From assembly GCF_004353915.1 (NCBI RefSeq), contig NZ_SMRP01000018.1, forward strand, positions 1 to 61,636: a DNA stretch of 61,636 nt, in the 5' to 3' direction. The position numbers and the translations under genes were made by a program. This DNA comes from Paraburkholderia silviterrae. GTDB lineage: Bacteria > Pseudomonadota > Gammaproteobacteria > Burkholderiales > Burkholderiaceae. The notes below the pieces were generated by a model. That model was not told the origin of the DNA and made no database searches. It saw only the letters and a program-made list of their open reading frames with translations. Shown here in pieces: positions 6,886-15,161 of this stretch. Numbering within the stretch: position 1 is the stretch's first letter; each line of letters opens with the position of its first letter.

Positions 6886-8133
6886 CTAACGACGAATGAT
6901 GCGTGTCGTCCGGGCGACCTCGCCCACCACGACCCGAATGGCGTCGATCAACGCACGTGCCGCGGGCGATGGCGTCCCGCCGGCGCGCAGCGTCAAGCCG
7001 ATGTCGCGGCTGGTGTCGCGTGTCGGCGCATCGAGCACCACGAGCTGGCCGGACTGGCATTCGTAGTGCAACTGCTGGGCCGACAGTACCGCGAGCATGT
7101 CCGTGCGCAACAGCAAGCCGCGTATCACCGCGAGATCGGCGGTTTCGACGGACGGCATCGGCGGCTTGACTTTCACACGCTTGAACATCGCTTCGAACAG
7201 GCCACGCGTGGGCGACTGACGACGCGAGAGTATCCATTGCGCCTCTGCGAGCTGCCGGATCGACACGTTGCGCTCGCGGGCCAGCGGGTGGTCGTGACGG
7301 GCCAGCACGACGAGATCCTCCGTCATCAATTTTTCGTTCTCGAGGCCACTCGCCGCATCGTTTGCGCGCAGCGCACCGAGGATGAAGTCGACATCCCCCG
7401 CCCGCAGGCCGCCCACCAGCATTTCGTACGCGCTTTCGTCCGTCACCACCCGTACCCCCGGATACTGTCCGACCACGCGTGCGATGGCCTCGGGCAAGAT
7501 CAGCGTGCGTCCAAGCGGCAGCGCACCCACCGTCACGATGCCCTGAATGCTGCCTTTCAGGGCCGCGACGTCGTCCGATACGTGGCGCAACTCGTTCAGC
7601 GCCCGGCGCACGTGTAGCAGAAACGTTTCGCCGTCGCTCGTCAGCAGGAGTCCGCGCGGGTTTCGCGTAAACAGCGGCATGCCAGCGCCGCTTTCGAGAA
7701 TGCGAATGGCACTGCTGACGGCAGGCTGCGTGATCCCGAATGCTCGCGCCGCGCCGGGCATGTGCTTGTGCCGCGCCAGCGCGACAAGCAATTGAAGACG
7801 GCGCGTGTTGAGCAGGTAGGGCGGCAAGTTGCCTGGCACGAGCGCTTGCCGCGGCGACTGCCGGGCCCGGCTCCATCGCGCCAGTTCCTCGAGCTCTCCA
7901 AAAACACGCTCTGCGCGTGTGAGTACCGTGCGACAGACGGGCGTCGGCAACATGCCTGAGGGCTTGCGGTCGAAAAGCCGCTCACCAAGTGCCGACTCGG
8001 TTTCCTGAACCGCTCGCGTGACGGCGGACTGAGCGCGATAGAGCGCAACGGCGGCCCGGCTCACGCTGCCCATTTCAGCAATGAGGCGCACCGCGTAGAG
8101 ATGGGCAAGGTTCAGCAGGTCGCTATCGTTCAT
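6886..8133 (-). CDS. LysR-family regulator with two N-terminal helix-turn-helix domains
   Basis: At 415 residues this is about 100 longer than a usual LysR protein (around 300). The extra length is a second DNA-binding domain. Residues 7-64 form one winged helix (MGSVSRAAVALYRAQSAVT, ALGERLFDR) and residues 109-166 a second complete one (HMPGAARAFGITQPAVSSA, PLFTRNPRG, LTSDGE). A normal LysR effector domain follows from about 195. It is convergent with the gallate operon and 72 bp from its last gene, and is the natural candidate regulator (a GalR-like role). It might instead serve the membrane protein/porin genes on its other side. Confidence 0.85.
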   Translation of the reverse strand: MNDSDLLNLAHLYAVRLIAEMGSVSRAAVALYRAQSAVTRAVQETESALGERLFDRKPSGMLPTPVCRTVLTRAERVFGELEELARWSRARQSPRQALVPGNLPPYLLNTRRLQLLVALARHKHMPGAARAFGITQPAVSSAIRILESGAGMPLFTRNPRGLLLTSDGETFLLHVRRALNELRHVSDDVAALKGSIQGIVTVGALPLGRTLILPEAIARVVGQYPGVRVVTDESAYEMLVGGLRAGDVDFILGALRANDAASGLENEKLMTEDLVVLARHDHPLARERNVSIRQLAEAQWILSRRQSPTRGLFEAMFKRVKVKPPMPSVETADLAVIRGLLLRTDMLAVLSAQQLHYECQSGQLVVLDAPTRDTSRDIGLTLRAGGTPSPAARALIDAIRVVVGEVARTTRIIRR

Positions 8134-8567
8134 AAATCCGGGTTGCCACGGTCATGACGCCGGTCTCGGCTGGCAGGAAGTATAGCCGCAAGCGCCGTGG
8201 ACAGACACGCTCACGCACCGGCTTGCGAGTTCGTTCTCGCGCCATCTCTTCTCTTTATCGGAGGTCTTGCGAAAGGGGGCGCCGCGCAAACGCGCGAGGG
8301 GAGCTCAGGAAGCTTCCGGACCCTTGCTGCACGGGGCTTTCAGCGCGCCGTGCCAGGGCTGGCAGCGACTCGGCGGCGCATTCCAAAGACGCGATCGCTT
8401 GCCCGTTCACGTTTACCCTCGCTGTCGATGGACACCGCCCCCTTCGTATCGTTGCATTCCATGCGGGGCGCGTTCTGCCGGCGGAAAAACAGCACCTACT
8501 GCGGCAGCGCACAAGCCACGTCACCCGGAAACGGGGCCATCGAGCCAACATGATAAGGAGAGCGAAA
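8134..8567. other. 434-bp divergent intergenic region
   Basis: This lies between the start of the tandem-HTH LysR gene (minus strand) and the small membrane protein (plus strand). Reading frames through it show no family resemblance and no ribosome sites. It should hold two divergent promoters and the LysR binding sites, but I cannot point to convincing boxes. Confidence 0.4.
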
Positions 8568-9119
8568 GTGAACGGACATTACAGCATGAGCAACAGCGAC
8601 GTGGGTGGTGAGCGCAATAGCGTCGTGCCGGACCAGCCGGGCGTGAGGCGCACCCTTCGCGCAGGCCTGGCGGGCGGACTGACCGGGGCCGCGCTGATCT
8701 GGGTTTACGAGGCGCTTGTCTGGGTGGGGGTGCAGCACATGATGCCGCTTGCCGGGATTCCCCGCAACGCGACGGGCCTCGTATTCGGCAAGGCCGTGCA
8801 GGACGAGCTCGGCATCTGGGCGTACTTGCTCGGCACGGCGATTCATTTCGTTTTCGCGCTTTCGTGGGGTGTCCTGTTCGCCGCGATCTGGCCATACTTT
8901 CGCCGCCGCGGGTACGAAGCAACCTTTATCGCGCTGTTCTACGCAATGTTCGCGTGGATCGTGATGCACACCCTCATCATGATCGCTTCCGCCAATCACC
9001 CGAACTACTTCGACCCGAATGTGGTCATTGGCGGTTTCATGTCGCATTTTGTCTTTACGGTTCCGCTCGCGCTGGTCGTCAAGCGAATGCTCGCACCGCA
9101 TCAGGGCGCTCAAATCTGA
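8568..9119 (+). CDS. Small inner-membrane protein, four predicted helices
   Basis: A membrane protein of 183 residues with four hydrophobic segments: LAGGLTGAALIWVYEALVW, WAYLLGTAIHFVFALSWGV, TFIALFYAMFAWIVMHTLI and FMSHFVFTVPLALVV. It resembles the YagU/DUF1440-like group of unknown function, but I am not certain of the family. GTG at 8568 is chosen because AAGGAGA (8555-8561) lies seven bases ahead; an in-frame ATG at 8586 is the alternative. The porin gene starts 44 bp downstream on the same strand, so both may share a transcript. No function is proposed. Confidence 0.7.
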   Translation: MNGHYSMSNSDVGGERNSVVPDQPGVRRTLRAGLAGGLTGAALIWVYEALVWVGVQHMMPLAGIPRNATGLVFGKAVQDELGIWAYLLGTAIHFVFALSWGVLFAAIWPYFRRRGYEATFIALFYAMFAWIVMHTLIMIASANHPNYFDPNVVIGGFMSHFVFTVPLALVVKRMLAPHQGAQI

Positions 9120-9163
9120 CAACACGAATTTCGGTGCGGTTCCTCGCGAGACCTGGAGACAAA

Positions 9164-10285
9164 ATGCATAACAAGACCACGGCGGTAGTATTCGGCGCCT
9201 TGATTGCGAGCTTTTGCGCAACGCAGGCTCATGCACAATCATCGATCACGTTGTATGGCATTCTCGACGAGTTCGTCGGTTACCAGTCGGCGAAAAGCGG
9301 CGGCAAGAGCACGTCTTTGACCACCCTGGGCAACAACGGCGAACTCACCAGCCGCTGGGGGATACGCGGCTCGGAGGATCTCGGCGGCGGCTACCGCACG
9401 ACCTTCGATCTGGAGAACGGTTTCGATCCCGGAACCGGCAAGCAGCAGAACGCGTATCGATTCTTTGACCGGCAAGCATGGGTTGGCGTCGCTGCGCCTT
9501 ATGGCGAATTCAGGTTCGGCCGCCAGAATACGCCGATGTTCGCGTGGAGCGGCAACATGGACGCGTTCGGCGCGGCGACGTACGGCTCCGGCTTCAATGA
9601 TTTCGCCAACTGGCTCGCGCGTGTCGATAACGACATCAGCTACCTTTCGCCGAAACTGGGCGCGACCCAGGTCGAGCTCCACTATTCGGTCGGAGGGCAG
9701 CCGGGAACGCTCGCGGGCAATGCGGTTTATCAGGCCGGTGTGCAGACCACCCTCGGGCCGGTCTATGTCGCGGTGGCCTACCTGAATGCGGCGAACAGCA
9801 CGGCCAGCAATCGCGTTCAGGAAATCATGGCGGGCGGCAACTACGACTATGGCTGGGGCAAGATTTACTTCGGCTATTTCAGGGCGAACGACGTGATCTC
9901 CGCGACAAGCGGCAATGCGTTGAGCAATCCCGCCGGTAAATACGATCCGGCCGTGGGGCCGGTAGGCAACACGCCCGGCAACTGGCACAGCACGTATTCC
10001 GTTTCAGCGGACTACCGGTTCAGTCCGTTCCTTTCCGTGGGCGCTGGCTATGCCTACATCAAGGACAGTTCGCCGTTGGGCAACGACGCCAGCCAGATGA
10101 GCGCAATCGTCAACTACGACCTGTCGAAACGCACGCGCTTGTATGGCGTGGTCTCGCGCCTGAACAACTACAAGGGCGCCCAGTTCAAGATGGCGGGTGC
10201 CAGCATCACGACGGGTTCATTCCTCACGCCGGATGCGGGGCAGAACGAAACGGGTGTGCAAATAGGCATTCGGCACCTGTTCTGA
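9164..10285 (+). CDS. Outer-membrane porin, Gram-negative general (OmpC/COG3203) type
   Basis: A 373-residue Burkholderia-type trimeric porin. It has a signal peptide ending AHA before QSSITLYGILDEF, then the typical SRWGIRGSEDLGGGYRTTFDLENGF and FGRQNTPMFAW blocks. The end VQIGIRHLF has the final phenylalanine recognised by the Bam machinery. It allows small hydrophilic or acidic solutes across the outer membrane. The start at 9164 has TGGAGA (9154-9159) ahead. It lies between the gallate cluster and the CoA-transferase cluster and could serve uptake for either. Confidence 0.92.
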   Translation: MHNKTTAVVFGALIASFCATQAHAQSSITLYGILDEFVGYQSAKSGGKSTSLTTLGNNGELTSRWGIRGSEDLGGGYRTTFDLENGFDPGTGKQQNAYRFFDRQAWVGVAAPYGEFRFGRQNTPMFAWSGNMDAFGAATYGSGFNDFANWLARVDNDISYLSPKLGATQVELHYSVGGQPGTLAGNAVYQAGVQTTLGPVYVAVAYLNAANSTASNRVQEIMAGGNYDYGWGKIYFGYFRANDVISATSGNALSNPAGKYDPAVGPVGNTPGNWHSTYSVSADYRFSPFLSVGAGYAYIKDSSPLGNDASQMSAIVNYDLSKRTRLYGVVSRLNNYKGAQFKMAGASITTGSFLTPDAGQNETGVQIGIRHLF

Positions 10286-10515
10286 GCGGTGTTCCAAACC
10301 GGCACGACAATGGCGAACGGCACTACTCAGCGGGTTTTGCGCGACGACCGCGTGGAGCGCGGCCATGCAGCATTCGCGAATGACGCCCCCGATTCGACCG
10401 GCGCTGTTTCTGCACGTGAACCAACGCATCTGCGCATGTAGCGGCGAGCGCCGGGTCAACGTTGCGCCAGGTGCGCACAGGACACGCGCGCCTGACCCCG
10501 GCGAAAGCGGTAACG

Positions 10516-11409
10516 CTAGCGATTCAACAGGGAAACGAGGGTTTCCATCGCGAGGCGCGCCGCTTCCACCGGCAGTGCGGTGTGGGGCCGCTTGACGGGC
10601 GTGATCATCGAAAGCGTCACCTCGATCTCGGGCGCGATGATCCGTTGCCAGTGCAAGGTGGGATGACCGCTTGCTCGTATCGAGTTGATCGGCATGACGG
10701 TGTAGCCTATGCCGCGCTCGACCAGTTCGATGATGGAGCGTACCGCGTCGATCTCGAGTTCCATGTTCAACATGATGCCAAGACGCGCTGCCTCGAACTG
10801 GAGCAGCGGCTTGATCGCATGCGAAGCGTGGGGCATGATCAACGGGATTCGCGCGAGCTCGCTCAACGCGACTTCTTCGGCCGAAGGGCCGATCGGATGC
10901 AAGCCGATCAGATAGAGTCCCTGCGTTGCAATGGGTTCGATGACGAGGCTCGGCGACGTGGCGGGGTTTAGAACGATTGCAAAATCCAGCTGCCCGAGCA
11001 GCATCTGTTCGTGTAGCGGAAGCGAATAGCCTTCGACCAGACTGAGCGAGGCTTTCGGAAAACGCTCGACGAAGCGTTCGACGAAGGTCGGGATCAAGGT
11101 TCGCCCGACACTCGGCGTAAGGCCCGCCACCACGCGTCCTTCATAGACCGCTGTGCCGTCCTTCAATGCAATCAGCGCCGAGTCGGCGGCGTGAAGCACA
11201 CCGCGTGCATGTTCGAGAAACCGGCGGCCCGCCGGCGTCAAGATTACGCCGCGGCCATTGCGCGAGAAAAGCGACGTCTTGAGCTCGACCTCGAGGGCGC
11301 GAACCTGCCTGCTCAAAGTGGGCTGGGCGATCGACAAGACATCGGATGCCTTGCCGACGCTGCCCAATTCAGCGATGCGGACGAAATAGCGAAGCTGCTT
11401 GATGTCCAT
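10516..11409 (-). CDS. LysR-family transcriptional regulator
   Basis: A standard 297-residue LysR protein. The N-terminal winged helix (about 1-60) reads FVRIAELGSVGKASDVLS and SRQVRALEVELKTSLFSRNGRG, followed by a periplasmic-binding-protein-like effector domain from about 90. It looks like the Nac/CynR-like branch often found beside aromatic catabolic genes. It is the last of three minus-strand genes (flavin reductase, MFS transporter, LysR), with 72 bp to the MFS stop. It probably controls these and the divergent CoA-transferase operon. Its N-terminal DNA is the nearest visible relative of the decayed fragment at 1171-1304. Confidence 0.9.
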   Translation of the reverse strand: MDIKQLRYFVRIAELGSVGKASDVLSIAQPTLSRQVRALEVELKTSLFSRNGRGVILTPAGRRFLEHARGVLHAADSALIALKDGTAVYEGRVVAGLTPSVGRTLIPTFVERFVERFPKASLSLVEGYSLPLHEQMLLGQLDFAIVLNPATSPSLVIEPIATQGLYLIGLHPIGPSAEEVALSELARIPLIMPHASHAIKPLLQFEAARLGIMLNMELEIDAVRSIIELVERGIGYTVMPINSIRASGHPTLHWQRIIAPEIEVTLSMITPVKRPHTALPVEAARLAMETLVSLLNR

Positions 11410-11481
11410 GGTTGGAAAAGACCGCTCCAGTACGGCTCCATGCCTGTCGTCGTGATCATTCTAGCGTGATCCACGCAGGCC

Positions 11482-12861
11482 CTACGCGGATTTCTCGCTT
11501 TCGGCGCCGGGCCGGGAGGCAGGCATTGCCGGGGCAGATTCATCGGCAGATTCGCGGGGAACTTGCGGGGTAGTCCTCACTACAAAGAGGATCACGCATG
11601 CGCCGAGTGCGAGCAGGAGCGCCATGAAGTACAGGCCGAAATCGAAGCTCCCGGTATACGTTTTGACCCAGCCCACGACAAACGGGCTCAGGAAGCCACC
11701 GGTCTGGCCGATCGAATTGATCAACGCGATGCCGCCGGGAGCCGAAGAGCGTGGCAGCAGGGTCATGGGCACCGAGAACAGAATCGGCATGGCGCCGAAG
11801 ACCGAGATCGTGGCCACGCTCAACGAAGCGAGCGCGAGAGGAAAACTGGACCAGACGAAAGGCAGCGATCCGAGCGCGGCGGCGCCCGCCAATGCGCAGC
11901 CCGCGGCATGCCACCGGCGCTCCAGCGTGCGATCCGAATGAAGGGACAGCATTAGCATTCCGATTGCGCCGAGACCATAGGGAATGGTGGACCACAGGCC
12001 GATTTGCGATGCCGTGCGCAGCCCCGCATGACGCAGCATCAACGGAAGCCAGAACGAGATCACATAGGTGCCGCAAATGACGGTGAACCACGCAAGCGCG
12101 ATCGCATAGACGTTGAAATCGCGCAGCGCACCGGAAAAACCAGAGCGCTGCCCGTGACTTTCCCGCGACGCCCCCTCCAGGACGGACTGCCGTTCATCGT
12201 CCGAAAGCCAGCGGGCCTCGTGCGGGCCATTCGGCAACCACAGCAGGCATGCGAGGCCAAGCAGCACGGACGGCACGCCTTCGAGCAGGAAAAGCCATTG
12301 CCAGCCGCGCATGCCGTGAAATCCCGCCATCGAATCGACGATCAAGCCGGAGAGCGGCGAGCCCATCAGACCGGCAAGCACGCCGCCGCTCAGGAACAGC
12401 GCCGTGACCCTCGCGAGCCTGGCCTTGGGATACCAGAGCGTCAGGTAGAACACCACGCCTGGCGTAAATCCGGCCTCGAACATTCCCAGCAGAACGCGCA
12501 GCGTGTAGAACATCGCGGGCGTGCGCACGAACATCATGCAGCTCGAGGTGATGCCCCAGCAAATCATGATGCGGGCCAGCGTCAGGCGGGCGCCAATTCG
12601 CTGCAAGAGCAGATTGCTCGGCACTTCAAAGGCCAGATAGCTCGCAAAGAAAATCCCCGCGCCCAGTCCGTAGACGGCGTCGGTGAATCCCAGATCTGCC
12701 TTCATGTGCAGCGCGGCGAAACCGATGTTGATGCGATCGAGGTAGGCGAATATATAGCCCAGCAGCACCAATGGAAAAATTCGCCAGCCAATGCGCGAAT
12801 AGAGCTGCGTTTCATCGCGTGATGGCGCCTGCGCGACGGCTGGCACAGCACTGTTTGCCAT
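11482..12861 (-). CDS. MFS transporter, anion:cation symporter (ACS) family
   Basis: An inner-membrane transporter of 459 residues with about twelve helices. GYIFAYLDRINIGFAAL in TM1 is the hallmark of the ACS branch (hexuronate, phthalate, tartrate and hydroxyphenylacetate carriers), and FEVPSNLLLQRIGARL follows. The start at 12861 is preferred because GGAG lies six bases ahead. An in-frame start 57 bases earlier has no good site. Between flavin reductase and LysR in one direction, it probably imports the organic acid that the divergent cluster degrades. The substrate is unknown. Confidence 0.88.
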   Translation of the reverse strand: MANSAVPAVAQAPSRDETQLYSRIGWRIFPLVLLGYIFAYLDRINIGFAALHMKADLGFTDAVYGLGAGIFFASYLAFEVPSNLLLQRIGARLTLARIMICWGITSSCMMFVRTPAMFYTLRVLLGMFEAGFTPGVVFYLTLWYPKARLARVTALFLSGGVLAGLMGSPLSGLIVDSMAGFHGMRGWQWLFLLEGVPSVLLGLACLLWLPNGPHEARWLSDDERQSVLEGASRESHGQRSGFSGALRDFNVYAIALAWFTVICGTYVISFWLPLMLRHAGLRTASQIGLWSTIPYGLGAIGMLMLSLHSDRTLERRWHAAGCALAGAAALGSLPFVWSSFPLALASLSVATISVFGAMPILFSVPMTLLPRSSAPGGIALINSIGQTGGFLSPFVVGWVKTYTGSFDFGLYFMALLLALGACVILFVVRTTPQVPRESADESAPAMPASRPGAESEKSA

Positions 12862-12957
12862 AGGTGTCTCCAGAGGGATGGCAATGGGAAGCGGATCGGA
12901 CCATATCTTTGCCTTCAACGGCCGTATCCTGTTGCGGGTTTGCGTCGCCAGGCGGCC

Positions 12958-13566
12958 TCAAACGCTCAACGTGTCGTGCGTTCGGCAGTAGCTTCGGCCT
13001 GCAATCCGGCCCAACGGGCGCAGCGCGTCGTGATTCACCCGGTGCCCTTCGCGCACCCCTTCCGCACAGTGAACCAGCACGACTTCGCCGACGAGCATCG
13101 TCGTTGGAGAGCCTTCTGTTCCAAATTCGTGGTGCTCATGAAGGCGGCATTCGAATTGAAGCGGCGATTCCTTGATTCGTTTCGGCAGCACGGTAACGGA
13201 AGGCAGCGTGCTGAATCCGACCTCTTCGACCTCGCTGACCGTCGACGGATATTCGAGCGCACATTGCTGCACCTGGTCCGCCATGTGTTCCGACACCACG
13301 TTGATGACGAACTGGCCCGAACGCAAGATGTTGCGCACGGTGTCCTTGTACCCGTTCGGGCGAGTCTGGGCGACGATGCCGAGCAACGGCGGGGTCACGC
13401 ACAGGATCACGAACTGACTGAATGGCGCGGCGTTGAGGACGCCTTCGTCGTTCTGGGATGTCACCAGCGCAATGGGGCGCGGAACGACGGATCCGGTGAG
13501 GAATTTATAACGATTTTCTTCGGTGAAGCCGAGAAGGTCCACCGTTTCGTATGAAGTATGGTCCAT
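12958..13566 (-). CDS. Flavin reductase-like (DIM6/NTAB) family protein
   Basis: A 202-residue flavin-binding split-barrel protein: YKFLTGSVVPRPIALVTSQND near residues 20-40 and NAAPFSQFVILCVTPPLLGI are family signatures. Some members are NAD(P)H:flavin reductases that feed FMNH2 or FADH2 to two-component monooxygenases; others are FMN-dependent oxygenases in their own right. No partner monooxygenase is encoded nearby, which favours a self-contained role or a partner elsewhere. It is the first gene of the minus-strand group and faces the CoA-transferase operon across a 308-bp region with paired palindromes. Confidence 0.82.
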   Translation of the reverse strand: MDHTSYETVDLLGFTEENRYKFLTGSVVPRPIALVTSQNDEGVLNAAPFSQFVILCVTPPLLGIVAQTRPNGYKDTVRNILRSGQFVINVVSEHMADQVQQCALEYPSTVSEVEEVGFSTLPSVTVLPKRIKESPLQFECRLHEHHEFGTEGSPTTMLVGEVVLVHCAEGVREGHRVNHDALRPLGRIAGRSYCRTHDTLSV

Positions 13567-13874
13567 ATGCCGAAGTGAGCTGTGTTGGTTGATCCGCTTC
13601 CACCTTGAGCGGGTGAGTCCATGCTAGGGAAGGCGGCCCGCACCAACAAGAACGGAATGTTTCTTTCTGATATGCCGTTTCTTGCTGCTTTCTGTTCTCG
13701 CGCGAGCGACGGGCGAGACCGGCCGGGGGCCAGCCCCCGGCGTGCGCCTTTCTATGCCGTGCATGCATAACAGAAAGAAGGTTTCCGTTCTTGTTCCGTT
13801 GCCTGCGTGAGCATAACTTTCACTCCGAAAGCGCTGGCGTGCGCCAGCATGGTGGACAGAGAGAAGGCATCTAC
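13567..13874. other. 308-bp divergent promoter region of the CoA-transferase cluster
   Basis: This separates flavin reductase (minus) from the first CoA-transferase subunit (plus). It holds the inverted pair of operator-like sequences at 13650-13674 and 13766-13790, and a small hairpin GCTGGCG-TG-CGCCAGC at 13833-13848 in the plus-strand leader. No gene is seen. Confidence 0.55.
13650..13790. promoter_or_regulatory. Paired inverted operator-like sites
   Basis: The 25 bases at 13650-13674 and the 25 bases at 13766-13790 are inverted copies, matching at 21 of 25 positions. Each shows a core CAGAAAGAA-N3-TTCCGTTC when read in the same sense, that is a GAA-N3-TTC dyad. The two sites lie 91 bp apart between divergent operons, as expected for a regulator that loops DNA or controls both promoters. 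The protein that binds is not identified; the nearby LysR at 10516 is one candidate. Confidence 0.5.
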
Positions 13875-15161
13875 ATGAACAACACAGTGACTAGTGGCGT
13901 GGCCAGCGATCACGAAGCGTCGAAGAGACCTTCGGCGCTCGAAGGACTCAAGGTCGTGGACATGTCTGGCCTTGCCGGACAGTATTGCGGCAAGCAATTT
14001 TCGGATCTCGGCGCGGAGGTGATCCTCGTGGAGCCGCTGAACGGGTCGAACGTGCGTCGGGAAGGGCCATTCCTCGACAACCACGTCGATCCGGAATACA
14101 GCCTCCCTTTCACGTACTTCAATGCCGGCAAGAAGAGCGTCTGCCTCGATCTCGACCGGCCCGAAGGGCAGCGTGCTTTTGTCGAGCTCGTCAAGCGCGC
14201 GGATTTGCTGATCGAATCCGAGAAGCCGGGCGTGATGGCGAAGCGGGGCCTGGATTACGCTTCGCTCGCCTCGGTCGCGCCGGATCTCGTCATGACCAGC
14301 ATCACACCGTTCGGTCAAGACGGTCCGTATTCGAATTACGAGTCCGAGGATATCGTCGCGCTCGCACTGGGCGGCATGCTTTACCTTGGCGGCTACCCGG
14401 ACAGCCCGCCAATCGCGGCACACGGCAATCTGGCCTATCTGGCCGCTGCGCAATTCGCCTCTGTCGCTTCCATGATCGCGCTGCTGGGTCAAACCGGCGA
14501 GCCCGGGTGTCAAGGCGGTTCGCATATCGATGTGTCGATCCAGGAGTGCGTGGTCATGGGGATGGAGAATGCCATCCAGTTCTATGACCTCGAACGCGTC
14601 GTTCGCAAGCGGGAGTCCGGCCAGCTAAAGATGGCCGGGACCGGGGTCTTCGACTGCGCGGACGGACAAATCTATCTGATGGCCGGGGGGATCGCGTCGG
14701 CGCGATTCTGGGAGTCGACAGTGCAGTGGATGATCGACGACGGCGTGGCCGAAGCGGCCCAGCTACTCGAAGACCCGTGGAAGGATCACGACTATCTCGT
14801 GACCGAGGAAGCCAAGCATCGCTTCTCCGAGCTGTTCGTGCCGTTCGCCAAGAAACACAGCAAGGTCTGGCTGTATCAAACCGGCCAGGAGCGCCGCATT
14901 CCGGTTTGTCCAATTAGCATGCCGAAGGACATCATCGAGAACCGGCAGCTCGCTTACCGGGAGTTTTTCGGCTCGATCAGGCATCTGCCTTCGGGGCAGG
15001 ACATTGTCTCTCCAGGTGCGCCTTATCGATTCTCGGAGACGCCATGGCGAGCACCGTCGCCTGCACCGCTAATGGGTCAACACACGGACGAGATTCTGGC
15101 CGGGCTCGGCTACGGCAAGGCAGAGCGCTCGGCGCTACAACAGGCAGGAGTTTCGAATTGA
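13875..15161 (+). CDS. CaiB/BaiF-type (family III) CoA-transferase, catalytic-type subunit
   Basis: A 428-residue family III CoA-transferase. LEGLKVVDMSGLAGQYCGKQFSDLGAEVI (22-50) is the N-terminal nucleotide-fold signature. Near 147-168, FGQDGPYSNYESED and then IVALALGG carry an aspartate (Asp159) at the position where these enzymes form the aspartyl-CoA thioester. It moves CoA between two organic acids without ATP. Its stop overlaps the start of a second CaiB-like gene, so the pair probably forms a heteromer as in the benzylsuccinate (BbsEF) and malate (SmtAB) enzymes. The ATG at 13875 begins the plus-strand operon. The acid substrate is unknown. Confidence 0.85.
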   Translation: MNNTVTSGVASDHEASKRPSALEGLKVVDMSGLAGQYCGKQFSDLGAEVILVEPLNGSNVRREGPFLDNHVDPEYSLPFTYFNAGKKSVCLDLDRPEGQRAFVELVKRADLLIESEKPGVMAKRGLDYASLASVAPDLVMTSITPFGQDGPYSNYESEDIVALALGGMLYLGGYPDSPPIAAHGNLAYLAAAQFASVASMIALLGQTGEPGCQGGSHIDVSIQECVVMGMENAIQFYDLERVVRKRESGQLKMAGTGVFDCADGQIYLMAGGIASARFWESTVQWMIDDGVAEAAQLLEDPWKDHDYLVTEEAKHRFSELFVPFAKKHSKVWLYQTGQERRIPVCPISMPKDIIENRQLAYREFFGSIRHLPSGQDIVSPGAPYRFSETPWRAPSPAPLMGQHTDEILAGLGYGKAERSALQQAGVSN

